Source: Streptococcus suis
Lineage (GTDB): Bacteria > Bacillota > Bacilli > Lactobacillales > Streptococcaceae
DNA: 64,000 bases
Direction: 5' to 3'
Assembly (NCBI RefSeq): GCF_024509555.1
Contig: NZ_JAMWEL010000002.1
Span: 1 to 64,000, forward strand
In this document: positions 58,601 through 64,000 of the stretch, piece after piece
How positions within the stretch are numbered: the stretch's first letter is position 1
Layout: every line of letters starts with the position of its first letter
Notes under the pieces: generated by a model
Database searches by the model: none
What the model saw: only the letters and a program-made list of their open reading frames with translations
What the model was told of the DNA's origin: nothing
Position numbers and translations under genes: made by a program

Positions 58601-59119
58601 AATGGTCGCGACACCATTATCAAATGTCAATCCTGTGATGGCACCAACTGCAGTAGCTGGTTTTGAAAAACTAGCGTCCGCTTGATGACTAGGCAGTTCT
58701 GTAGTCGGAGAAGGACTAACCGCATCAGGCTGAGTTGCAGGAGCAAACTCCATACGTTCAACTACAGAATCACTTTCAAAATTGTCTGAACCAACTATAG
58801 AGTTCTCTGACAAAACAGGTGCATCTGTTTCTATGGATTCAGTTCCTTCAGCAACTTCTCCAGTTTCTCCTTCTAGGTTTGCTACTGGTAAATTGCCCTT
58901 GCCTTCCTCAACTGTTTCCCTTTCAATTGATCCTCCTACTGGATCTCCGGGTGTTGCAAGATTGCTGACTGTATCATCTACTTCAGCACCTGTTTCTGCC
59001 AAAACAGACTGACCGCCGAAAAGACTACAACCAATTGCGACAGAAGCCACACCTACTGCTAGCCGCCGAATCGAAAATCGATAGCGTTTATCAAAAAGAT
59101 ATTTGGAATGCTTCTTCAT
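52682..59119 (-). CDS. LPXTG-anchored GH31 glycoside hydrolase with CBM32-like and dockerin-like modules
   Basis: The 2145-residue protein has a YSIRK-type signal (KRYRFSIRRLAVGVASVAIG), a GH31 domain (about 155-850), FN3 (about 1005-1090), a discoidin/CBM32-like domain (about 1095-1232), a dockerin-like calcium segment (GDISNDGRISDDDK, about 1235-1300), a cohesin-like domain, a second FN3 and a second CBM32-like domain, a Pro/Glu/Gln repeat stretch, and LPETG at about 2112-2116. The candidate GH31 nucleophile is Asp557 (AIKTDVAW) and the acid/base Asp611 (WSGDQSGGEW). I infer host glycan degradation; the architecture resembles alpha-N-acetylgalactosaminidases of GH31, but the substrate is not proven. 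Confidence 0.88.
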   Translation of the reverse strand: MKKHSKYLFDKRYRFSIRRLAVGVASVAIGCSLFGGQSVLAETGAEVDDTVSNLATPGDPVGGSIERETVEEGKGNLPVANLEGETGEVAEGTESIETDAPVLSENSIVGSDNFESDSVVERMEFAPATQPDAVSPSPTTELPSHQADASFSKPATAVGAITGLTFDNGVATIRYQTGEQAQVSLFNDHVFRYYIDKTGDFLEHPAPSREDRPATITVKSLEAYRQDYQQVGRMLEEEHRYILETEKIWIFFDKATARMSVFDRLANKYVTKEVLPVQITPTQTSQVLSQDENEFFFGGGMQNGRFSHKGQKINIVNENNWVDGGVTSPSPFYWSTNGYGVLRNTFQRGFYDFGTEQTDQVETKHLEGRFDAYFFINSSPTAIIKDYQELTGAPVVLPEYALYLGHLNAYNRDYWVEVDEGTRGAIKLGDKWYREYQPQHLPEADRANAVKETLNGEGDSYLFSAKAVIDRYEAQNMPLAWFLPNDGYGAGYGQTDSLDGNIANLKKFVDYAKSKGIQVGLWTQSDLVDTNPSKEVVLHRDIDKEVTDAGIRAIKTDVAWVGPGYSFGLNGVDAGAKRITSGSGAEQARPFIVSLDGWGGTQRSAAIWSGDQSGGEWEYIRFHIPTYIGLGLSGNPNMGSDMDGIFGGADPIINARDYQWKIFTSILMNMDGWGAKPKTPFSFDDRTTDINRISLKQKSTLMPYAYSLGHEARETGKPIVRAMFIEFPDEVINYGKDVQYQYMYGSNLLVAPVYKNTAMQANGDDIRNNIYLPGGEDQEWIDWYSGQKYKGGQVLNGFAAPLWKAPVFVRNGAIIPMTDANNHPGEIDRTKRVIQFYPHGDSSFTLYEDDGKSVGYQAGQLAKTEISSQAGDSNEKGRAVLTIGATEGSFPGFIKEKTTELHVNVSEDVDAVTVRVGNQDVTLRRVNSLAEYEAGSDVFYYHANPLMATYNPKSADIQNLRVEMNDLLKIKLAARDVTQAAVVVTIDGFVHQNPAAEAPADLQVPTIPTGLAAPEEGISASSIRLQWTGVEGASSYDILRDGTLFTGITGTNYTFDDFAYGSEHGFKIRAVNAKGASAWSQELRVATNEDPWSDAIEGIQATTNITPQSGQGLDKLFDKQVGHQFHSQWGEAVSFPATINMDLGGTYEVDRIEYYPRNDNGANGRITKAYFEVSEDGVNWTTDEYYSVWANDNKTKTYKFAVPRVRYIRMHIAEGVNNFVSGEELLVFKKPGSRMLIPGDISNDGRISDDDKTSFLNYTGLRTEDNDFGYISHADSNKNGLIDAYDISVAAVQLEGGIATPSQSNPAGRTYLTADKLDLTAGQTTTIRLMAADLEAVNALTSTVMIDGSQFEVVGQVTANQTFTKEAENFSYVRTRGNQSNIVFSFVNFGDKPQLTGSGEIGRITLKSLVAGPLNLTMQDGILVSNGLRTKEISDSAIRQAVNFTAVPTVPGSVQANRITSGSATLTWTGDKQAFEYLIEQETADGFVSVGQTDQTSFTVYNLAPESNYRFRVKAKNTLGTSEASQVVTLTTLVKDSARKIPIILATTPIADQEGTGLTNFIDGNDTTLYHSSWANRQAVPSHLVLDLGQEKDVDHILYRPRNNAGNGTITSVKLSLSIDGEEWTEVTAPIAWAINNTEKVALLPEGSKARYIKVDLLASVGGFVSGKEIAVYGPAASPIQPEVPVQPEQPTDPEVPVQPEQPTEPESPVQPEQPTEPESPVQPEQPTDPEVPVQPEQPTEPESPVQPEQPTDPEVPVQPEQPTEPESPVQPEQPTEPESPVQPEQPTEPTSPVQPDQPVEDTLNTADLTIATQTLQALKQTDLTEKELSEIDELLAGADLALETKSQEAIDEIRLIITDWLANRVKDSSSDQVEDIKSDKPETSADQNTSGESSVSEPEEKPDSSSETKPVYEEVHTLIDSQTGLRVELESGESKSITGLKVELLEAGGVQTPEVLLGQDFDLYSIELVNGEDQVVQPTKDTLVILPIDSGKQVEKVVYLPQPYQAEELDFVETVIKNDDGSEQPAVAFIAKHFSYYGLIYKEVRANGGGVQAEELPKADLPTPEVEVITAKGESVSYQLPTLDIDAWLSKQEVEKKPVVEPVKAITVEKKLPETGDTSSELAIVGLTVLGLLGFAVRKRQLRS
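53745..54085 (-). repeat. 36-bp tandem repeats, Pro/Glu/Gln spacer
   Basis: About ten tandem 36-bp units encode PVQPEQPTDPEV or PVQPEQPTEPES. They lie between the enzyme modules and the anchor, as a stalk through the wall. Antisense open frames over this stretch are by-products of the low-complexity code. Confidence 0.9.
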
Positions 59120-59508
59120 TTGTTCCTCCTCTATTTATCAAAAAAGTATATTATTTCCTCAAGTCTACTATACTAAAAGTTAAAGCAAAAATCAATATAT
59201 GTATATAGTTTAATTAAGCGTTTTCATGGTTCTTAAGAGTTTTTTGAATAAGCATTCTACATAAATCATGACCACCCGTCAAACGGGTGGTTTGAACAAG
59301 GGCTATAAGCCAACATCACCAGCCATCGCCTAAAGACGCTGGCTTTCACTTTGTTCAAGCCTCACTGCTTTTGACTCATCACTAGCCTCTTAAAGAGGCA
59401 TTCGTACTACTTGCCATTATCCCTAAAGGGATCTTCATACTCTTTTACACTCAAGAATCAAGTGCTATATCATGTTTAGCTCGCTTTCTAGATTTTAAGC
59501 TCGTGAAG

Positions 59509-59529
59509 AAATCATCCACTGGATAATTT
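59509..59529 (+). repeat. 21-bp direct repeat, left copy
   Basis: AAATCATCCACTGGATAATT plus one T, identical to 59967-59987. Its core ATCCACTGGAT is itself palindromic. The two copies frame the transposase remnant. Confidence 0.85.
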
Positions 59530-59531
59530 CG

Positions 59532-59936
59532 TTATTCTTGTATATATTTCTTAATTGTGGCTTCATTAAGTCCAACTTACACTCTTCAACAATTCCCAAA
59601 ATTGTTGAAGCTCTCTACCCAGAAATGACTATTGCCAAATTTATAGAGAGATTGGCGTGTTTATCAAACATCATAAGAGCACTCTTGCCTTTTAAATAGC
59701 CCATAAAACTTGATACACTTAACCTTGGAGGAATACTGACTAACATGTGAACATGGTCTGGCATCAGATGACCTTCGATAATTTCAACACCTTTATAACT
59801 ACACAATCGTCGAAATATCTCTCCAAGACTACTTCGATATTGATTATAGATAATTTTTCGTCTATACTTAGGGGTGAAGACAATGTGGTAGAACACAGCC
59901 ACTTTGTATGTGATAAACTATGTGCCTTTTGCGCCC
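59532..59936 (-). pseudogene. IS200-like transposase TnpA, frameshifted
   Basis: A central frame (59615-59902) reads YHIVFTPKYRRKIIYNQY and EGHLMPDHVHMLVSIPP, with the HxH metal motif of the HUH transposase. The expected start, AQKAHSLSHTKWLC, is in another frame upstream (about 59933-59890). The end is also out of frame: YKFGNSHFW follows by shift, then GLNEATIKKYIQE at 59574-59532. The catalytic tyrosine region is therefore lost from the continuous frame. At least two frameshifts make it inactive. Confidence 0.82.
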
Positions 59937-59966
59937 CTCAACTCTTAAATTTTTAGGTTTCGGCAA

Positions 59967-59987
59967 AAATCATCCACTGGATAATTT
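59967..59987 (+). repeat. 21-bp direct repeat, right copy
   Basis: Identical to 59509-59529. It lies directly upstream of the transposase remnant on its coding strand, 31 bases before its first recognisable codon. Confidence 0.85.
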
Positions 59988-60140
59988 TTCTCCTCCTTTC
60001 GCTTTACAATAGGCTTGAACACCTTTATTGTATCGCGTTTGGAGTTTTTTTGGTATAACCTTCGTCGCGCACCCGCATAGCGGGTGGTTTATTTGTCACG
60101 CACCTTACGGAGCGTGACGGACTAAAAGTCACATAACAAA

Positions 60141-60164
60141 AACACCTGAGCAAGCTCAGGTGTT
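60141..60164 (-). terminator. Terminator after gpmA
   Basis: On the minus strand AACACCTGAGC and GCTCAGGTGTT pair around TT and are followed by TTTG. It lies seven bases beyond the stop. Confidence 0.88.
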
Positions 60165-60170
60165 AGTAAA

Positions 60171-60863
60171 TTATGCTTCCAAGTAGTACTCTTTCACAAT
60201 GTTCAAGTTTTCATCCAATTCGAAAACAAGTGGTGGGAAGTTTGGAATTTCCACATCCATGATTTCGTCATCAGACAAGCCTTTGATGTGTTTTACAAGG
60301 GCACGGATTGAGTTACCATGTGCACCTACGAATACGTTTTTGCCGTCTTTCAAAGCTGGAGCAATTTTATCTTCCCAGAACGGAAGGGCACGCTCAAGCG
60401 TTACTTTCAAGTTTTCAGCATCTGGAATTACAGAGCTGTCAAGGTGTGCGTAACGACGGTCAGTATGTGCTGAATGCTCATCGTCTTTTGCCATTTCTGG
60501 TGGCAATACATCGTATGAACGACGCCAGATGTGAACTTGCTCATCACCGAATTGTGCAGCAGCTTCAGCCTTATCTTTACCTGTCAAACCACCATAGTGA
60601 CGCTCGTTCAAACGCCATGATTTTTCAACTGGTACCCACAATTGATCTGCAGCTTCAAGAGCCAAGTTTGTTGTCTTGATTGCACGTTTCAATACTGAAG
60701 TGAAAGCAAGGTCAAATTCGATACCAGCTTCTTTGATTAATTTACCAGCATCAATCGCTTGTTGTGTACCTTTTTCAGACAAATCAACGTCAGCCCAACC
60801 AGTGAAAAGGTTAGCTTTGTTCCATTCAGACTCACCGTGGCGAGCAAAAACCAATTTTACCAT
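60171..60863 (-). CDS. gpmA: 2,3-bisphosphoglycerate-dependent phosphoglycerate mutase
   Basis: The 230-residue glycolytic enzyme interconverts 3- and 2-phosphoglycerate. [20 protein letters not shown] has the phosphohistidine, [14 protein letters not shown] is the central motif, and [18 protein letters not shown] the second histidine near residue 180. Its length matches the family. It has its own terminator. Confidence 0.97.
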   Translation of the reverse strand: MVKLVFARHGESEWNKANLFTGWADVDLSEKGTQQAIDAGKLIKEAGIEFDLAFTSVLKRAIKTTNLALEAADQLWVPVEKSWRLNERHYGGLTGKDKAEAAAQFGDEQVHIWRRSYDVLPPEMAKDDEHSAHTDRRYAHLDSSVIPDAENLKVTLERALPFWEDKIAPALKDGKNVFVGAHGNSIRALVKHIKGLSDDEIMDVEIPNFPPLVFELDENLNIVKEYYLEA

Positions 60864-61034
60864 TATTTGGATTCTCCTTTTCTTTTGAGGTTTCCCTCAT
60901 ATACTTCTCTATTTTACACGAAAAGGTAAAAAAATGCTAGCATTTCCATAATTTGTTTTCGCTTTCATTTTCCTTTCATGTAAATTCGGTCCCAAGACCT
61001 ATCTTTCTTCTTATGAAAAAATACAAATTAATGG

Positions 61035-61040
61035 TATAAT
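61035..61040 (+). promoter_or_regulatory. -10 box of the mevalonate-pathway transcript
   Basis: TATAAT lies 50 bases before the thiolase ATG, in an A/T-rich stretch. A convincing -35 is not visible; TTATGA 18 bases upstream is the best candidate. The region 60864-61034 has no gene. Confidence 0.45.
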
Positions 61041-61089
61041 GGTAAAGCTGAACACGACAGTTCAATACGATACCACTATAGGAGTTATC

Positions 61090-62280
61090 ATGAAAAAAGT
61101 AGCTATCGTGTCTGCCTATCGTTCTGCCATTGGCAGTTTCGGAGGTAGCCTAAAAGATATACATATTGCTGATTTAGGGGCTCAGGTCCTTGAAGCAGCC
61201 CTACAAAAAAATCACATACCAGCTAACCTTATCGACGAAGTTATTTTTGGCAATGTCCTTTCAGCTGGTCACGGACAAAATATTGCTCGCCAGATTGCTC
61301 TCAAGGCTGGACTTCCAGAAACAACCTCAGCCTACTGTGTCAATAAGGTTTGTGGCTCTGGACTAAAATCAGTCCTCCTGGCTGCCCAGTCCATCATGCT
61401 AGGCGACAATGATGTAGTTGTTGCTGGAGGCATTGAAATCATGAGCCAAGCTGCCTACCTCTCTAAATCCAGCCGATTTGGAAGTAGGTTTGGCCATATT
61501 ACTTTAGAAGATTCCATGTTAACTGATGGTTTGACAGATGCTTTCAACGACTATCACATGGGCATTACAGCAGAAAATGTGGCTGAACGCTATCAAATCA
61601 GCCGTGAAGCTCAGGATGCCTTTGCATACGCTAGTCAAGAAAAAGCTGCCAAGGCCATTGCGGAAGCTCGCTTCGCAGATGAGATTGTTCCTATTAAGCT
61701 AAAAAATCGGAAGGGTGAAATCATCTTTGCCCAAGATGAATATCCTCGTTTGACCCCACTTGAAAAATTAGCGACCTTACGGCCTTCTTTCAAAAAAGAT
61801 GGAACAGTTACAGCTGCCAATGCTTCTGGTATCAATGATGGCTGTGCAGTCCTCGTTCTCATGTCTGATGAAAAGGCTAAAGAGCTAAACCTCACACCAC
61901 TGGCCTATATCGAAAGTTATGCTACAAGCGGTCTAGATCCTGCCCTCATGGGAATGGGACCAGTTACTGCAAGTAAAAAGGCGCTTCAAAAGATTGGTAA
62001 AACTGTAGAAGATATTGATTTATTTGAACTAAACGAGGCATTCGCAGCCCAGTCTATACCAGTTGTCGAACAATTAGGAGCCGACCCTGCCAAGGTCAAT
62101 GTCAACGGCGGCGCTATCGCTCTCGGTCACCCAATCGGAGCCAGTGGCAGTCGAATCTTGGTTAGCCTCATCCATGAACTCAACAAACAAAACAAAGAGC
62201 TGGGCCTCTGTGCCCTCTGTATCGGAGGCGGTCAGGGTATCTCCCTTGTCGTTTCCAATGCACAAAAAAATAGCAACTAA
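61090..62280 (+). CDS. Acetyl-CoA acetyltransferase (thiolase)
   Basis: I start at the ATG at 61090 (TAGGAGTTATC upstream), giving 396 residues. NKVCGSGLKSVLLAAQSI has the acyl-accepting cysteine near residue 90, NVNGGAIALGHPIGASGSRI is the conserved C-terminal motif with the histidine, and ALCIGGGQG has the second cysteine. It condenses two acetyl-CoA to acetoacetyl-CoA, the first mevalonate step, and is followed by mvaS. Confidence 0.95.
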   Translation: MKKVAIVSAYRSAIGSFGGSLKDIHIADLGAQVLEAALQKNHIPANLIDEVIFGNVLSAGHGQNIARQIALKAGLPETTSAYCVNKVCGSGLKSVLLAAQSIMLGDNDVVVAGGIEIMSQAAYLSKSSRFGSRFGHITLEDSMLTDGLTDAFNDYHMGITAENVAERYQISREAQDAFAYASQEKAAKAIAEARFADEIVPIKLKNRKGEIIFAQDEYPRLTPLEKLATLRPSFKKDGTVTAANASGINDGCAVLVLMSDEKAKELNLTPLAYIESYATSGLDPALMGMGPVTASKKALQKIGKTVEDIDLFELNEAFAAQSIPVVEQLGADPAKVNVNGGAIALGHPIGASGSRILVSLIHELNKQNKELGLCALCIGGGQGISLVVSNAQKNSN

Positions 62281-62304
62281 TCATTTGTAAACAAAGGATA
62301 AAGT

Positions 62305-63459
62305 ATGAACATCGGTATTGATAAAATCGGTTTTGCGGCACCCGATTATGTTTTAGATTTGGCTGATTTAGCCCTAGCCCGCAACATTGACCCCAATAAA
62401 TACAAAATCGGACTTCTCCAGTCAGAGATGGCTGTTGCACCCGTCACACAAGACATTGTCTCACTCGGCGCTCAAGCTGCTGCAGCTATCTTGACAGAAG
62501 AAGACAAACAGACCATTGACATGGTCATCGTCGGAACTGAGTCAAGCGTAGACCAGAGTAAGGCCGCTGCTGTATCTATTCATGGTTTATTAGGCATCCA
62601 GCCCTTTGCTCGCTCCATCGAGATGAAGGAAGCCTGCTACGGAGCTACAGCTGGACTCAGTTTAGCCAAGAGCCACATCGCTCAATTTCCTGATTCAAAA
62701 GTCCTGGTCATCGCAAGTGATATCGCCAAGTATGGATTAGAGTCAGGTGGTGAGCCAACTCAAGGTGCTGGCGCAGTTGCCATGTTGGTCACTGCTAACC
62801 CACGCATCATGGTCCTCAATAATGACAATGTTTGCCAGACTCGCGACATTTATGACTTCTGGCGACCAAACTATGACAAGTACCCTCGCGTTGATGGTCG
62901 CTTCTCTACAATCCAATACACCGACTGCTTGACCACAACCTTTGATTATTACCAGAAAAAAACAGGTCAGTCGCTTGAAGATTTTGCAGCCATGTGCTTG
63001 CACATCCCCTTCTCCAAGCAAGGTCTCAAAGGTTTGCAAGCCATCGCTAAAAATGAAGAAACCCTCAACCGCTTTACAGAGCGCTTCCAAGAAGCCATCG
63101 TCTATAACAAGGTTGTCGGCAACATCTACACAGGCTCCATCTTCCTCTCACTCCTTTCCCTTTTGGAAAATAGCAGAGCGCTTGAGGCAGGGGATCAAAT
63201 CCTCTTTTATAGCTATGGTAGCGGTGCTGTCTGTGAAATTTTCAGCGGTTCCCTTGTTGAAGGATACCAGAAACAATTAGACCAAAATCGCTTAGAAAGC
63301 CTCAACCAACGGACTAAACTCAGCATGGAAGAATATGAACAAATCTTCTTCCAAGAAATCAACCTAGACGAAATGGGTACGTCCATTGATCTCCCAGAAG
63401 ATCCAACACCATTCGCCCTCATCCAAGTTGATAAACACAAACGGATTTATCGTAAATAA
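62305..63459 (+). CDS. mvaS: Hydroxymethylglutaryl-CoA synthase
   Basis: The 384-residue enzyme makes HMG-CoA from acetoacetyl-CoA and acetyl-CoA. It starts NIGIDKIGFAAPDYVLDLAD; the catalytic cysteine is in EMKEACYGATAGL near residue 110, and YSYGSGAVCEIFSG lies near 310. It lies 24 bases after the thiolase, in the same transcript. Confidence 0.96.
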   Translation: MNIGIDKIGFAAPDYVLDLADLALARNIDPNKYKIGLLQSEMAVAPVTQDIVSLGAQAAAAILTEEDKQTIDMVIVGTESSVDQSKAAAVSIHGLLGIQPFARSIEMKEACYGATAGLSLAKSHIAQFPDSKVLVIASDIAKYGLESGGEPTQGAGAVAMLVTANPRIMVLNNDNVCQTRDIYDFWRPNYDKYPRVDGRFSTIQYTDCLTTTFDYYQKKTGQSLEDFAAMCLHIPFSKQGLKGLQAIAKNEETLNRFTERFQEAIVYNKVVGNIYTGSIFLSLLSLLENSRALEAGDQILFYSYGSGAVCEIFSGSLVEGYQKQLDQNRLESLNQRTKLSMEEYEQIFFQEINLDEMGTSIDLPEDPTPFALIQVDKHKRIYRK

Positions 63460-63470
63460 AAGCCAAAACG

Positions 63471-63503
63471 GCGCCCTTTGGCTCTCATCCAAGGGCGCTT
63501 TTC
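63471..63503 (+). terminator. Hairpin between mvaS and mvaA
   Basis: GCGCCCTT and AAGGGCGC pair around a 13-base loop and are followed by TTTTCG. The short T run makes it a weak or partial terminator. Confidence 0.6.
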
Positions 63504-63527
63504 GTTAGAAATTAGAAAGAGGAAATC

Positions 63528-64000
63528 ATGGCACATTTCTCAGGATTCTATAAGAAATCACGTCAAGAACGCATTGACATCCTCCATCAAAACAACACTT
63601 TGTCACCTGAAAACCTTGATATCCTTCATAAGGACAAAAACCTTTCTGAGGCCATTGCAGGCAAGATGGCAGAAAATCATTTGGGAACATTTTCCCTACC
63701 CTTCTCTGTTCTGCCTGAACTGCTTGTGGATGGACAAATGTATTCTGTACCAATGGTCACTGAAGAACCTTCTGTGGTTGCCGCTGCTTCTTTCGGCGCC
63801 AAAATCATCGCTAAATCTGGCGGTTTTACCACCACCATCCACAACCGCATCATGATTGGACAGGTAGCACTTTTTGATATTCCTGACCATAGTAGAGCAA
63901 AACAAGCCATTCTCGACCAAAAAGCTCGTATTCTAGAAGCTGCCAATCAAGCCCATCCATCTATTGTGAAACGCGGAGGTGGCGCTCGTAACCTGGCTGT
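63528..64000 (+). CDS. mvaA: Hydroxymethylglutaryl-CoA reductase, 5' part
   Basis: The first 157 codons are visible and the frame is open to the window edge. It starts MAHFSGFYKKSRQERIDILH, then MAENHLGTFSLPFSVLPELL and VPMVTEEPSVVAAASFGAKI, typical of class II HMG-CoA reductase. It should reduce HMG-CoA to mevalonate. GAGGAAATC precedes the ATG. The Asp and His catalytic residues lie beyond the window. Confidence 0.95.
   Translation, partial: MAHFSGFYKKSRQERIDILHQNNTLSPENLDILHKDKNLSEAIAGKMAENHLGTFSLPFSVLPELLVDGQMYSVPMVTEEPSVVAAASFGAKIIAKSGGFTTTIHNRIMIGQVALFDIPDHSRAKQAILDQKARILEAANQAHPSIVKRGGGARNLA

Larger units (their letters stand above)
59272..60118 (-). mobile_element. Decayed IS200-type element
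   Basis: The left part (59272-59290) ends with the hairpin CCACCCGT/ACGGGTGG and the right part with CACCCGC/GCGGGTG (60070-60086) and GTCACGC/GCGTGAC (60095-60118). Such terminal hairpins are typical of the IS200/IS605 family. The transposase in the middle is broken. The stretch 59291-59480 is rich in short hairpins and no open frame is seen in it. No tnpB gene is present. Confidence 0.6.

Noticed and set aside
59615-59902. Functional IS200 transposase of 95 residues
   Set aside because: The frame has a non-native start and end; conserved N- and C-terminal parts lie in other frames, so it is a pseudogene.

Overview
This window is chromosomal DNA of a Streptococcus, most likely Streptococcus suis or a close relative. 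The evidence is the AT-rich Firmicute codon use, the three LPXTG or adhesin-type surface proteins, and streptococcal synteny: murI-rdgB-yfcE-cbpB-xerD-like-scpA-scpB-rluB-yidD, nrdR-dnaB-dnaI-nfsA-der, gnd-ritR, rsmH-ftsL-pbp2X-mraY and mvaS-mvaA. The species call is inferred from gene content; no rRNA or tRNA gene was seen.

Layout. 1-3860 is the 5' part of a large repeat adhesin on the minus strand. Its putative promoter has a run of eight G between the -35 and -10 boxes. 4.1-8.2 kb holds a PAP2 phosphatase, a riboflavin ECF transporter subunit behind an FMN riboswitch, TrmL behind a structured leader, and an orphan oligopeptide-binding lipoprotein. 8.4-14.1 kb is one tightly overlapping minus-strand operon from murI to yidD. 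14.2-27.5 kb holds housekeeping genes (yneF, lysA, a Bax-inhibitor-like protein, an HD protein, a TrmH-type methylase, acyP-yidC on the plus strand, greA, mltG, a GNAT enzyme, murC, an SNF2 helicase). 28.3-34.4 kb is bounded by two inverted copies of a roughly 167-bp structured repeat and contains der, a nitroreductase gene broken by an in-frame TGA, dnaI, dnaB, nrdR and an AI-2E-type transporter. Next come the RitR-like orphan regulator, gnd, a YceD protein, trxB, a DEAD-box helicase and the division/wall cluster mraY-pbp2X-ftsL-rsmH.

44.6-47.9 kb is a plus-strand accessory operon. A small XRE repressor with three evenly spaced operators precedes six small membrane proteins, including one single and one tandem DUF3278 protein. 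48-60 kb is a surface and mobile region: a polysaccharide deacetylase, a serine recombinase followed by two related 30-bp palindromes in inverted orientation around a terminator, a proline-rich LPXTG protein, a glyoxalase, a 2145-residue LPXTG glycosidase (GH31) and a decayed IS200-type element. The window ends with gpmA and the mevalonate genes (thiolase, mvaS, start of mvaA).

The points most worth following are: the remodelled pbp2X start, where a 35-bp direct repeat has displaced the ancestral start that overlapped ftsL; the poly-G adhesin promoter; the possible invertible terminator beside the serine recombinase; the RitR-like regulator with Ser53 and Cys128; and the XRE/DUF3278 operon.
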